Below are positions 43,178 to 52,096 of a DNA stretch of 60,643 nucleotides, piece after piece. The notes under the pieces are model-generated. The model saw only the letters and a list, made by a program, of their open reading frames with translations. It did not search any database and was not told the DNA's origin. The stretch's first letter is position 1, and each line of letters begins with the position of its first letter. The stretch is taken from positions 1-60,643 of the forward strand of contig JAZNQN010000036.1 of the NCBI GenBank assembly GCA_045590195.1, in the 5' to 3' direction. Position numbers and translations under genes: made by a program. Origin of the DNA: JAZNQN01 sp045590195. GTDB lineage: Bacteria; Bacillota; Clostridia; UMGS1883; UMGS1540.

Positions 43178-46100
43178 TTACTTATTGTTTTCATTAATGA
43201 TTACAAATTCCGTTACTGAGTTGTAGAACGAACTGGTAACCTCTTCGCCGTGTCCAAGGTAACGGATGTACTTAGCTTTTACAGGTGATGGGAACTTGAA
43301 TGTTTCAACATTCATAGATTTACCAGCACTCTTCATTCCTTTAAGAACATCTGTCCATTTATCGCCGTCGTCAGAAATCTGAATATCAAACTTCCAGTTA
43401 CGTTTGTCACCATTGTACCAAGCAATCTGAACTCCTGTCATTTCAACAGGTTCATCGCCCATCTGGAATGTACACCATTCTTCGTCACCCTGAATTGATG
43501 ACCAACGTGTTGAAAGGTCACGGTCGATAATATTTGTAGGAACGTTACCATCATCAGTTGAAGCGTAAACATTAAGTGGCCATACAACATAAGCTTCGTT
43601 AACGCCTTCAAGTGCGCCCTGGGAAACAGATACGTCACCGCCGGAACCACCTTGTGGAGCAGGTTTAAGGGTAACAGCCATAGATTTAGCAAGTCTTAAG
43701 TATGAAATATTAAGATACATTGCCGAACCTACGCCATCTTCGTGGTTAAAGTAGAACACGCCGTTTTCATCAATGAATGGAGCATTATCAGTTGTTCTTG
43801 GAGTTGAAACTCCGTTTTTGCTTATTGTATAATTGCCGCTGCCTGCAGTAAGAGTCATAATTGCGCCATCAGGACAAGTAACAACCATATTGTTGCCTTC
43901 TCTTACAAATGATGAAGCAGTGCTATATGTAATAAAGCTTTCAGGAATGTAAGGAACATCGTTTACAAGTTTTGTAGGCTGGCGGAGATACTGATATGTT
44001 GTACCAACTTTAATTGAGAAATCACCAATTTTTTCTTTTGCAGCCTCTGGCCAATCGATTGGCGTTTCTTCTGTTGAAGCATCAACAGGTGTGAAAGTAA
44101 ACTTTCTGCCTGCCGCATTTGTCTTAATAACAATTGCATTGTCGCCTTCTTTTACATCGTAAACAAATGTACCAACGCCTGAGTGAACTTTCCATTTGCC
44201 AGGAGCAAGGTCGGTAATAAGTGCCATACCTATGCAGTTTGGCATAAGTGAAAATTCTTTATCAATAAACTGACCTGTTTTTGAGAACATAACCTGTCTG
44301 TCAAGGAAGGAAACGCCAATAAATTCGTCGGATTCTTCTTTCTTAAACTCAACATCAGGAAGATTTCTATCGGCATCGGCTACATACATAGCATTAAGGA
44401 AAATATCTTCTGTATTTTTATCTACAGGAGTAATTTCTGCACGCCAGCCGCTCTGGTAAAGGTTTGTACCAGTTGGTGTACCATCAACCGGCCATTCTTT
44501 TCCATTGTAGTCGACGTATTTATTGATGCCGCCAACTGTTTTAACTTCGGTTTTTTCAGGCAAAAGTGTAAAGTTTACAAGTTTACCATTAGCATTAGGT
44601 TCAGTTTCAGTATTAACAATTGTGATTTTGTTACCTTCAACATGAGGCTCTGCAACTGCCTGAAGGAGCCATGTTTTTGGATATGTTGCTTTTTTAGTAA
44701 CCATACGGTCGAATACAACCAAAACGCCCGGATAGTCAGCATTAAATGTATCAGCAAATACCATTGAACGTTTGTAGTTATCCATTTTAGCTGCCTGATA
44801 AGCGCCTGTAAGGTCACCTTTAATAAATGAGAAAGCAGGTGTCATTTCGTTAGGACCCATATATGTGCTTTCAGTTTTAGTCCAGTTATTCCATTCAGAC
44901 ATATGCTCATCAAGGTCGGCTATAACGTAACCATTACCTGCCTTGTTACCCGCCATTTTCTGGCCACCATCGTTAGTTTCAGCAACTTTGGCACCATACA
45001 TATAAACCTCGTTAGGATTATATGCGAGCATACCATTTTTTGAAATAGTTCTTGTTAAGTAGTTTCTCCAGTGAGGTCCACCCCACGCTTCGCCAAAGTA
45101 GTTACCCTGTGAAATTGACAAAGGACCTTTGTAGTGGAGCTGGAAGGTACCGTGTTCTGCATGGTCATGGTCACCGCTTCGGCGGTTATTCATATTAAGA
45201 TATGCTGTAACCTGTGGAGAATCGAGGCCTTCCTGCCATGATGTTTTGTGAATAATTTCACTACGTGGTGTTTTTGCTTCAAATGCAAGCGGCAAATCAT
45301 CAGGAGTTTTAGCCTCGTGATAGCCTTTTCTCGCAAGCAAACCTAAAATTGTACTTTCGTTATTGTTATCTCTCTGATAAAAATGTTTAAGATATGGATC
45401 TTCAAACATTACCTGGAGCATACCCATATCGCTTACGATATCGGAACTATTTGAATATGCGCCATATGCGTAGTTAACCTGAGTCCAGCTATCGCCTGTT
45501 TTAAGGTGAGTACCATAAGGCAGGCGGCCGTACATAAGTTTATAACCAAGTGGAAGCTGTTTACCATATTTTTCAGTGATATCGTGGCCCATTCTCTGGA
45601 AGAGGAGTTCAACATAATATGTGTAGTATTCACGCGTGTAAGCAGTTGAACCGTCGGTAAGAGCACCAGCCTCACCATAAATTTTTGAAATTTCAGCCAT
45701 TGTACCCTGAATTTTCTGCATCATAAGCTCGTAAGCTGCAGGAAATTCGTGGTATATAGCAGAACAACCTATTGACATATAGATAAGCGGCTGACCAACT
45801 GATTTACCATTGATATCTGACCATGCAGATGCAATATTATCAGGACGGCAAGGCTGATCTGATGAATACATAAGGTTATTAATAGCTTCACCCAAATCGC
45901 CTTTCTGCGCTTCTGTCATAGCATCGTAGCACCAGTCGTATACAAGAGCACCACACTGAATAGCCTGATTACCATAGTCTTTGTAAATGTTAATTGAATA
46001 TGTTTCTTTTGTTTTTGCATTCTGGCAATATTCAATAACATAGTCAATTGTTTCTTTTGCGTGAGCTTTATCAACTTCGCCCATCATATAAGCGAATGCA

Positions 46101-46450
46101 CGGCCAACCATCTGGTTAGAAATACCTGCTGACAAAATACCGCCTGTAGGCTGCTCGGGCATTTCTTTTTTAGCAAGAGTAATCTGATAAGAATATGCCT
46201 GTTTATAAACTTCGTCATCCTTATGTTCTTTAAGGAACTTAATATATTCGTCGTTAACGAAAATGTAAGGATGTTTTTCAGGAGGATACATAAGGCTTGT
46301 ATCCCCTTCACCACGGGAAGCTTCTTTAATCATATCTTTAAGAATAGGATTTTCAGTAACGCCGCCGTATGGAAGCTCGTATGCTGCAAATGAGCTCAGA
46401 GAGCACAAAAGCATAACACACGCTAAAATTGAACAAATAAATTTTTTCAT
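43178..46450 (-). CDS. Secreted heparinase II/III-family lyase with discoidin domain (1090 aa)
   Basis: Signal peptide 1-21 (SLSSFA), a short N-terminal extension, the (alpha/alpha) toroid with DGSTAYTREYYTYY near 270, the beta domain with GDHDHAEHGTFQLHYKGPL near 423 and HWRNYLTRTISKNG, a copper-amine-oxidase-N-like domain (about 830-920), then an F5/8 type C (discoidin, CBM32-like) domain from about 955 to the end: IDRDLSTRWSS, WYNGDKRNWKFDIQIS and AKYIRYLGHG. The last domain binds carbohydrate or wall. It differs from its paralogues by reading HDHAEHG. GGAGG is 11 bases before the ATG. Confidence 0.84.
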   Translation of the reverse strand: MKKFICSILACVMLLCSLSSFAAYELPYGGVTENPILKDMIKEASRGEGDTSLMYPPEKHPYIFVNDEYIKFLKEHKDDEVYKQAYSYQITLAKKEMPEQPTGGILSAGISNQMVGRAFAYMMGEVDKAHAKETIDYVIEYCQNAKTKETYSINIYKDYGNQAIQCGALVYDWCYDAMTEAQKGDLGEAINNLMYSSDQPCRPDNIASAWSDINGKSVGQPLIYMSIGCSAIYHEFPAAYELMMQKIQGTMAEISKIYGEAGALTDGSTAYTREYYTYYVELLFQRMGHDITEKYGKQLPLGYKLMYGRLPYGTHLKTGDSWTQVNYAYGAYSNSSDIVSDMGMLQVMFEDPYLKHFYQRDNNNESTILGLLARKGYHEAKTPDDLPLAFEAKTPRSEIIHKTSWQEGLDSPQVTAYLNMNNRRSGDHDHAEHGTFQLHYKGPLSISQGNYFGEAWGGPHWRNYLTRTISKNGMLAYNPNEVYMYGAKVAETNDGGQKMAGNKAGNGYVIADLDEHMSEWNNWTKTESTYMGPNEMTPAFSFIKGDLTGAYQAAKMDNYKRSMVFADTFNADYPGVLVVFDRMVTKKATYPKTWLLQAVAEPHVEGNKITIVNTETEPNANGKLVNFTLLPEKTEVKTVGGINKYVDYNGKEWPVDGTPTGTNLYQSGWRAEITPVDKNTEDIFLNAMYVADADRNLPDVEFKKEESDEFIGVSFLDRQVMFSKTGQFIDKEFSLMPNCIGMALITDLAPGKWKVHSGVGTFVYDVKEGDNAIVIKTNAAGRKFTFTPVDASTEETPIDWPEAAKEKIGDFSIKVGTTYQYLRQPTKLVNDVPYIPESFITYSTASSFVREGNNMVVTCPDGAIMTLTAGSGNYTISKNGVSTPRTTDNAPFIDENGVFYFNHEDGVGSAMYLNISYLRLAKSMAVTLKPAPQGGSGGDVSVSQGALEGVNEAYVVWPLNVYASTDDGNVPTNIIDRDLSTRWSSIQGDEEWCTFQMGDEPVEMTGVQIAWYNGDKRNWKFDIQISDDGDKWTDVLKGMKSAGKSMNVETFKFPSPVKAKYIRYLGHGEEVTSSFYNSVTEFVIINENNK

Positions 46451-46470
46451 AATGCTATCTGACCTCCTTA

Positions 46471-47421
46471 TTAATCATTTAAGATAAAGCATGCAATACC
46501 TGCACCTCTGTAGTGAATAAATACTGTTGAGCCTTCGCCGGGATGTGTATCTTCTGACAAAATGGCCTCGTGTGTTGCACCTACAGCTTTAACTTCACCT
46601 GTTCTTTTATCTTTTGTTATTTCAGCAAACTTGTAGTAACCTGATGAAAGTTCGAACGCACCATATGAACCATCAGGATACTGAATTTTAATTGAAGTGT
46701 TGTCTTTCAAAACAACTTTGCCCATGTGGTGATAAATTGATGATGCACCCTGCTGGTGTTTACCATTTGGAGCTGCAAAAGTTTTATCGCCAAAGTCATA
46801 AAGCTGATAGAACTGAGTTATATCCATAATGTCAATTCTGCCAGTGTCGGCGAAAACAGGAATTCTGTAAATATCGCCAGGTTCAGGCATTGTTTCACTC
46901 TGGTTAATAAATGGACGTACGCCATTATTAGTATCGTTGTCAACGCCTAAATCGTGACCATTTATAAAGAGGTTTTTATCAATGAAGAACGAGCCACCTT
47001 CTGAGAGAGATGTACCCTGAACATATGTTCCGGTTTCTATGTTTTTGATAAGGTTATTTATGGCAACAACACCTTCAAACTCGCCACCGTGCTCTGCACC
47101 GATTAGGCAAACAGTGGGGACGTAATCGTCCCCAGTTTTGTCTGCATAATGTTTAAAATTACCAGCGCCTAGAGCACTGCTATAGTTAGCTGTACGCTTA
47201 AAGTTATTTTTTTGGCCATAACGAATCAAAGTAACAGGCCTACCACCGGGAGTATGACAAAGTACCTCTACCTCACCCTTTTTAACAAGTTTAATAGTTT
47301 CAGCAACATCATCAACACTACCTCTCCAGTAGTCAGGAATATCTACCATAGATACATTACCGTTTTTGTCACGGTATGGAACAGACTTGTCATTTGCAAC
47401 AAAATCTTCGTATTTGCTCAT
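46471..47421 (-). CDS. Half-M14-like protein sharing a C-terminal domain with the SLH protein
   Basis: 316 residues, no signal peptide. Residues 50-130 resemble the N-terminal half of an M14 / succinylglutamate desuccinylase-type zinc peptidase: GGRPVTLIRYG, then CLIGAEHGGEFEG with the H-x-x-E zinc pair at H111 and E114. The usual second half with the third ligand is not seen. Instead residues from about 132 to the end align with the C-terminus of the SLH protein at 56399-59059: FADTG against FAETG, SGYYK against GGYYK, HPGEGS in both, GIA-F--N in both. Function unknown. It stands between the importer and the lyases with AAGGAG before its ATG. Confidence 0.7.
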   Translation of the reverse strand: MSKYEDFVANDKSVPYRDKNGNVSMVDIPDYWRGSVDDVAETIKLVKKGEVEVLCHTPGGRPVTLIRYGQKNNFKRTANYSSALGAGNFKHYADKTGDDYVPTVCLIGAEHGGEFEGVVAINNLIKNIETGTYVQGTSLSEGGSFFIDKNLFINGHDLGVDNDTNNGVRPFINQSETMPEPGDIYRIPVFADTGRIDIMDITQFYQLYDFGDKTFAAPNGKHQQGASSIYHHMGKVVLKDNTSIKIQYPDGSYGAFELSSGYYKFAEITKDKRTGEVKAVGATHEAILSEDTHPGEGSTVFIHYRGAGIACFILND

Positions 47422-47439
47422 AACAAATCTCCTTAAATC

Positions 47440-48318
47440 TTAACCTTTAACCGCACCAATCATAACGCCTTTAACAAAGTAACGCTGAATGAATGGGTAT
47501 ACGCAAAGTACCGGAACAGTTGAAACAACCATTACCGCATACTTAAGTGTTTCTGCAGAAGCAGAAGCATCGTCAACCTGCGCCATTGTCTGACTGTTCA
47601 TTGAACCCTGGAACAAAATCTCACGAAGTACGAGCTGAAGCGGGTACTTACTTGGAGTATTGATATAAAGAAGAGCTGTCATAAAGTTATTCCAGATACC
47701 TACAAGGTAGTAAAGTGCAATAACTGATACAACAGGTTTTGAAAGTGGCAAAAGAATTTTGAAAAGAACTGTCCATTCATTTGCACCGTCAATTGTTGCT
47801 GCTTCTTCAAGTTCATAAGGAAGCCCTTTAAAATAGGTAAGAACAATAATGAAGTTATATGTACTTACAAGACCCGGTAAAATCATAACTGCTCTTGTAT
47901 CGAGAAGACCAAGCGAACGAACTACCAGAAAATGTGGAATCATACCACCACTAAAATACATTGTAAACATCATTGCCATTACAATAAAGTTTTTGCCAGG
48001 AAGAAATCTTCTGGAAAGGCAGTAAGCTGCCAAAACTGTGCAGAGAACACTGGAAAATGTACCAACTGCAGCATAGAAAATTGTGTTTGCGTAACCAGTC
48101 CAGATAAGTGAGTTTTTAAACACCTGCTGGAAGCTTACCCAGCTGAAACCCGCAGGTTTCAAAAGAAACTTACCACCTTTGTAGAACTGAATTGGATCAC
48201 TAAGTGATGCAAAAAGTACATACAAAACAGGATAAAGAGTTACTACCACGAGGGCACAAAGTATAATTGTATTAAATACTGCGAAAACTTTTTCGCCATT
48301 AGTTCTTCTTATATTCAT
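47440..48318 (-). CDS. ABC sugar importer permease (MalG/YtcP type)
   Basis: 292 residues, six membrane helices and the cytoplasmic EAA loop ELEEAATIDGANEWTVLFKILLP near residue 180, which contacts the ATPase. The wording (GGKFLLKPAGFSW, FSGGMIPHFLVVRSLG) matches the YtcP/LplC group that imports unsaturated or complex oligosaccharides. It follows the LplB-like gene by 15 bases; no ATPase gene is in the window, so a shared MsmK-like subunit is likely. Confidence 0.92.
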   Translation of the reverse strand: MNIRRTNGEKVFAVFNTIILCALVVVTLYPVLYVLFASLSDPIQFYKGGKFLLKPAGFSWVSFQQVFKNSLIWTGYANTIFYAAVGTFSSVLCTVLAAYCLSRRFLPGKNFIVMAMMFTMYFSGGMIPHFLVVRSLGLLDTRAVMILPGLVSTYNFIIVLTYFKGLPYELEEAATIDGANEWTVLFKILLPLSKPVVSVIALYYLVGIWNNFMTALLYINTPSKYPLQLVLREILFQGSMNSQTMAQVDDASASAETLKYAVMVVSTVPVLCVYPFIQRYFVKGVMIGAVKG

Positions 48319-48333
48319 CTATGTGCACCTCCC

Positions 48334-49302
48334 TTAGAATAATCCGCTGCCGGAAACTTTTTTACTAATTGCATTTGATGAGAAAATAAGTATAAGACTT
48401 ATTATCGAGTTAAAGAACGAAACGGCACCGGAGTAACTGTAGTTAGCATCAAGAATACCCTGACGATAAACGTAAGTACTGATAACGTCGGCAGTTTCAT
48501 AAATTGCAGGATTGTAAAGAAGAAGTATCTTTTCATATCCTATGGAAATAAGTGAACCAATCTTCATAATGAGAAGAATTGAAATTGTCGGCAAAAGGCC
48601 TGGCAATGTAATGTGAATTGTCTGTTTCCATCTGTTAGCACCGTCGATAGCAGCAGCTTCGTAAAGCTCCTGGTCAATACCAGAAAGAGCTGAAAGGTAG
48701 ATAATACTACTCCAGCCAATTTCCTGCCAGAGACCGGAAATAACATATACCCAAGGGAAATACTTAGGCTCTGTTAAAAACGGAATTGCTTCACCACCGA
48801 GTGATGTTATGATAGAGTTAAAAAGACCATCAGTTGCAACAAAGTTTCTGATAATACCACAAATAATAACCACAGAAATAAAGTGAGGCATATATGTGAT
48901 GGTCTGAACTGCTTTTTTGAATGGTTTGCATCTTACTTCATTTAAGAGAAGAGCAAGGATAATTGGCATTGGAAAGCTTAAAACAAGACTCAACACGTTA
49001 ATTGAAAGAGTGTTTCTGAGCAAACGCCAAAAATAAACGTCATTCAAAAAGTTTGCAAAGTGTTTAAAACCTACAAATTTACTTGCAAAAATACCTCTGG
49101 TAATTTTGTAGTCCTGAAACGCAATAACGTTTCCGGCCATTGGTATATACATAAATACTATGTAATAAATAGCTATTGGCAAAAACATCAAATAAATATA
49201 TTTGTGTTTTTTAATTTCAATCCAAAGCTTATTCTTTTTAGCTGTTCCTGTGGAGTTGCTGCCGATTTCGGCAGCAACCCCCACACTATTACTTTTTTTC
49301 AT
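48334..49302 (-). CDS. ABC sugar importer permease (LplB type)
   Basis: 322 residues, six membrane helices and the EAA loop QELYEAAAIDGANRWKQTIHITLP near 215. It pairs with the MalG-type permease and the solute-binding protein as an LplABC-like importer. The N-terminus holds a 10-bp perfect DNA palindrome (49255-49278) in codons outside the conserved part. GGGGG lies before the ATG. Confidence 0.92.
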   Translation of the reverse strand: MKKSNSVGVAAEIGSNSTGTAKKNKLWIEIKKHKYIYLMFLPIAIYYIVFMYIPMAGNVIAFQDYKITRGIFASKFVGFKHFANFLNDVYFWRLLRNTLSINVLSLVLSFPMPIILALLLNEVRCKPFKKAVQTITYMPHFISVVIICGIIRNFVATDGLFNSIITSLGGEAIPFLTEPKYFPWVYVISGLWQEIGWSSIIYLSALSGIDQELYEAAAIDGANRWKQTIHITLPGLLPTISILLIMKIGSLISIGYEKILLLYNPAIYETADVISTYVYRQGILDANYSYSGAVSFFNSIISLILIFSSNAISKKVSGSGLF

Positions 49303-49320
49303 TATAAATTAAGCCCCCAA

Positions 49321-50925
49321 TTAAAATCCGATATCTTTTGTTGTGTAAGCGTCGTAAGAAGCCTGATAAACTGCAAGAACATCTGCCATACCCATGTTGT
49401 TAATCTGTGTAACGAGCTTATCAAGGTCGCTTACCGGAACCTGACCGAGAACCATTTTGCTTATCTGCTCGTTTACATAAGTTTCAATTGGAGTATATTT
49501 TGTCTTCAATGTTTCTTTCTGAACATCATCAAATGTAAGTGTTGGAAGGTTCATATCTGTTACAACGCCATCTGCCCAAGTTTCTACAGCTGCTCTTCCG
49601 TGTTCGCTGAGGTATGCACCATATGAATCCCAGTCCTGAATTGATGGGAAGTAAGTGTTGTATGTAAGGAAGTGTTTACCCCAAACCTGTGAACGGGTAA
49701 GGTCGCCTGAGTAATTCTGAATTTCGTCAACAAAAATTGGTGTGCCTTCTTCGTTATAGTTAAACTGTTCGCCTTCTTTACCAAAGTTAGCAATAATGTG
49801 GCCTTCTTCGCCATAAATAAAGTCGAGCCATTTCATAGCGCCGAAAGGATCAGCACAAGCTGTTGTGATACCAGCAGCTTTGCCTGTGAGAACGCCATTT
49901 GTATAAGCTGGCTGAAGAGAAAATTCTTTTCCTCTTGAATCTTTGAAGTTTGGAATACCTTCAAATTTGAAAGTAGGATCGTCTTTCATTGTTGTCATAA
50001 CCTGTGTTGGCTGATATTCAAATGAGAAACCAACCTGATTGTTTGTAATTTTACCAAGCATTGCAGTTCTGTCCTGAAGGAGGAAGTCAACATCGAGAAG
50101 ACCTTCTTTGTAAAGCTTAGCTACATATTCAAGACCTGTTTTAAATTCTGGTTCTAACACACCGTATGTAACTTTACCATCTTTAAGATAGAAACCATTT
50201 GTTGTGTTGAACATATGAAGCAAGTAAGAAATTGCACCTATCTGACCAGCACCGGCCTGCGATATAGGAATTTCGTCAGCTTTGCCGTTGCCGTTAGGAT
50301 CCTGAGTTTTGAAAGCCTGAAGAACTTTGTAAAGATCATCAGCTGTTTCAGGAACTTCGAGGTTTAATTTTTCAAGCCAGTCAGTTCTGATAACAGGACC
50401 GAAGTATACGTTAAGTCTCTGGTCTTTTCTAATCATACAAGGAGTGTAAATTTTACCACCGTCCAAAATGTATCCTCTTGCGAGGTCAGGATTTTCTTTA
50501 CTGAATTTCCAAAGGTTAGGCATATATTTTGGAACATATGGTGAAATATCAACAAGAATACCATCTTCTATGTACTGCTGTGCACCAAGGCTGTACCAGT
50601 CATTGATGATAATGTCAGTAAGCTCGCCACCGGCTACCAAGAGGTTGAATTTTTCGTTGAAGCCTGATCCGGGAGGAACTGTCCAGTTAATGTGTGTACC
50701 AGTTGCTTCTTCAAGAAGTTTGAAGGAAGTAACTTCGTTGTAGTCTACCATGTCGCCGAAAAGTGAAGCGCCTTTAGCAGCAAAAATAGAAAGTTCTGCT
50801 GGGAATGCCACTTCGCCTTCAGGCTCTGTAAGACTGCCTTCGATAGCACCATTGCCGCAACCTGCAAATGACACGAGCATCAATGCAGCAAGCAATAAAG
50901 CTATACCTTTTTTTGCCTTTTTCAT
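49321..50925 (-). CDS. Sugar-binding lipoprotein of the ABC importer (LplA/YtcQ type)
   Basis: 534 residues. Lipoprotein signal peptide with lipobox VSFAGC, C23 being the lipidated residue; then the family 1 extracellular solute-binding fold of the large YtcQ/LplA subgroup (KTQDPNGNGKADEIPIS near residue 205 is a Ca-binding-like DxNGxGxxD motif common in this group). It captures the oligosaccharide outside the membrane and hands it to the two permeases. First gene of unit 2, after a promoter and an inverted repeat. Confidence 0.92.
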   Translation of the reverse strand: MKKAKKGIALLLAALMLVSFAGCGNGAIEGSLTEPEGEVAFPAELSIFAAKGASLFGDMVDYNEVTSFKLLEEATGTHINWTVPPGSGFNEKFNLLVAGGELTDIIINDWYSLGAQQYIEDGILVDISPYVPKYMPNLWKFSKENPDLARGYILDGGKIYTPCMIRKDQRLNVYFGPVIRTDWLEKLNLEVPETADDLYKVLQAFKTQDPNGNGKADEIPISQAGAGQIGAISYLLHMFNTTNGFYLKDGKVTYGVLEPEFKTGLEYVAKLYKEGLLDVDFLLQDRTAMLGKITNNQVGFSFEYQPTQVMTTMKDDPTFKFEGIPNFKDSRGKEFSLQPAYTNGVLTGKAAGITTACADPFGAMKWLDFIYGEEGHIIANFGKEGEQFNYNEEGTPIFVDEIQNYSGDLTRSQVWGKHFLTYNTYFPSIQDWDSYGAYLSEHGRAAVETWADGVVTDMNLPTLTFDDVQKETLKTKYTPIETYVNEQISKMVLGQVPVSDLDKLVTQINNMGMADVLAVYQASYDAYTTKDIGF

Positions 50926-50947
50926 AAAAAAACATCTCCTTTTTTTT

Positions 50948-50977
50948 GGTTAAGTATGATTTTTGTGAAACTTAACC
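50948..50977. promoter_or_regulatory. Inverted repeat in the leader of the importer operon
   Basis: GGTTAAGT (50948-50955) and ACTTAACC (50970-50977) are perfect 8-bp arms with a 14-bp spacer. The element lies just before the ribosome-binding site and downstream of the predicted start, so it could be an operator or an mRNA hairpin. Confidence 0.45.
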
Positions 50978-50992
50978 ATATTTTACAAGGTA

Positions 50993-51021
50993 ATTTTAAC
51001 ATATTATACTGAAAATTGCAA
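50993..51021 (-). promoter_or_regulatory. Probable sigma-A promoter of the importer-lyase unit
   Basis: Minus strand TTGCAA (51021-51016), 17-bp spacer that itself contains TATAAT, then TAAAAT (50998-50993). Predicted leader of about 60 bases includes the inverted repeat at 50948-50977. Confidence 0.62.
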
Positions 51022-51245
51022 TACTTATTTTTAAAAAATATCAAACTTTTTGTTACAAAACGGCTATTTTTCTTGTAATTATTACCAAAAAAAGTATATT
51101 TACCTCTGTTATAATTGCCAAAGAAATAAATTTTTGTGCGTTTTTTCTAATTTTATCCGTTTGAACTGCTTTTTGAACTGTTTTTGTTAATTTTCACTAC
51201 ATTATATTTTTATTGTAGTAATTGCACAAACGCCAAAATCTAATA
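51022..51245. other. Gene-free AT-rich stretch upstream of the importer promoter
   Basis: Very AT-rich, no open frame of note. It contains a short direct repeat TTTGAACTG (51161 and 51174 region) and A/T tracts that could bend DNA. No clear operator or RNA is seen. Confidence 0.5.
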
Positions 51246-51272
51246 AAAAAAGATGCAAAATGCATCTTTTTT
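51246..51272. terminator. Terminator of transcription unit 1
   Basis: AAAAAAGATGCA (about 51245-51256) pairs with TGCATCTTTTTT (51261-51272) around AAAA. It lies 9 bases past the PHP gene stop and separates the two units of the lyase locus. Confidence 0.9.
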
Positions 51273-51280
51273 ATGAGTTT

Positions 51281-52084
51281 CTACATATTGTTATTAAAAG
51301 TAAATTCATCTTTGTCAGTAAGCCCCAGAACATCTACCGCCCTATCGAAAACAATTTTTGCATTTTTAAAAACTTCGGGTTTATGGGCATCGGTACCGAA
51401 ATAGAACTTACATCCACATTCTTTGGCAATTTGATATGGACGCAGAACTACATCTGCTCTCTCATCAAAAAACTTTACATCCTCATAATTTAGTTCAATT
51501 CCTACACCCAAAGCTGCGGCTTTTGAAAAATTACTGTACATTTCTTTATCCGGTATCATTTTTAAAACCTCGAGATAGTGAGGTTTTGGCGCAAGACAGC
51601 TACAGGTAATATGCGCAATACCTATTTTTTCAAAAGGCAAATCCATATCCAGAACTGCTGCAAACCTACGCGACCAGTGTTTAGCAAATCTTTCAGGAAA
51701 ATCGTAATCCTCTTCATCCGCTGTAAAACCCTTCATATGCATGTGGGTTGTAGGTATAACGATAAAATCGAATTTATCAAAGTTTTCTTTTGCAAGTGAA
51801 AGAGTTAAATTTTTGTCAAGTTCACATTCACAACCAAACTTAAATTCACAAATATCCGACTTCGGAAGAGGAAGAATATTACTGATATGTTCAATATTCT
51901 GTGGTTTATACCACTCTGACGCACCACTTACTGCACTGTCCCACAAATGGTCAGTTATGCAAATCTTTTTAAGGTTATTTTCCTCTGCATATTGTAGTAT
52001 CCTTTCGGCAGTTTGCCTTTCGTCACTACAACAAGCCGAAAGAATAGAATGAATGTGATAATCGTGGTCAAATGACATTTTCAT
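51281..52084 (-). CDS. PHP-domain phosphoesterase (histidinol phosphatase-like)
   Basis: 267 residues with PHP metal-ligand motifs in order: DYHIHS at residues 8-13, CITDH near 46, a Glu in GCECELD near 88, TTHMH near 113, IAHIT near 161 and GTDAH near 239. Such enzymes hydrolyse phosphate esters with three metals. Histidinol phosphate is unlikely given the neighbours; a phosphorylated sugar is more plausible. AGGGGA precedes the ATG; it follows the Gfo/Idh gene by 12 bases. Confidence 0.88.
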   Translation of the reverse strand: MKMSFDHDYHIHSILSACCSDERQTAERILQYAEENNLKKICITDHLWDSAVSGASEWYKPQNIEHISNILPLPKSDICEFKFGCECELDKNLTLSLAKENFDKFDFIVIPTTHMHMKGFTADEEDYDFPERFAKHWSRRFAAVLDMDLPFEKIGIAHITCSCLAPKPHYLEVLKMIPDKEMYSNFSKAAALGVGIELNYEDVKFFDERADVVLRPYQIAKECGCKFYFGTDAHKPEVFKNAKIVFDRAVDVLGLTDKDEFTFNNNM

Positions 52085-52096
52085 AGTATGTTCCCC

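Noticed and set aside
49060..49626. A 188-codon open frame on the plus strand
   Set aside because: It lies antisense to the LplB-type permease and lipoprotein genes, lacks family-like sequence and a convincing start signal.
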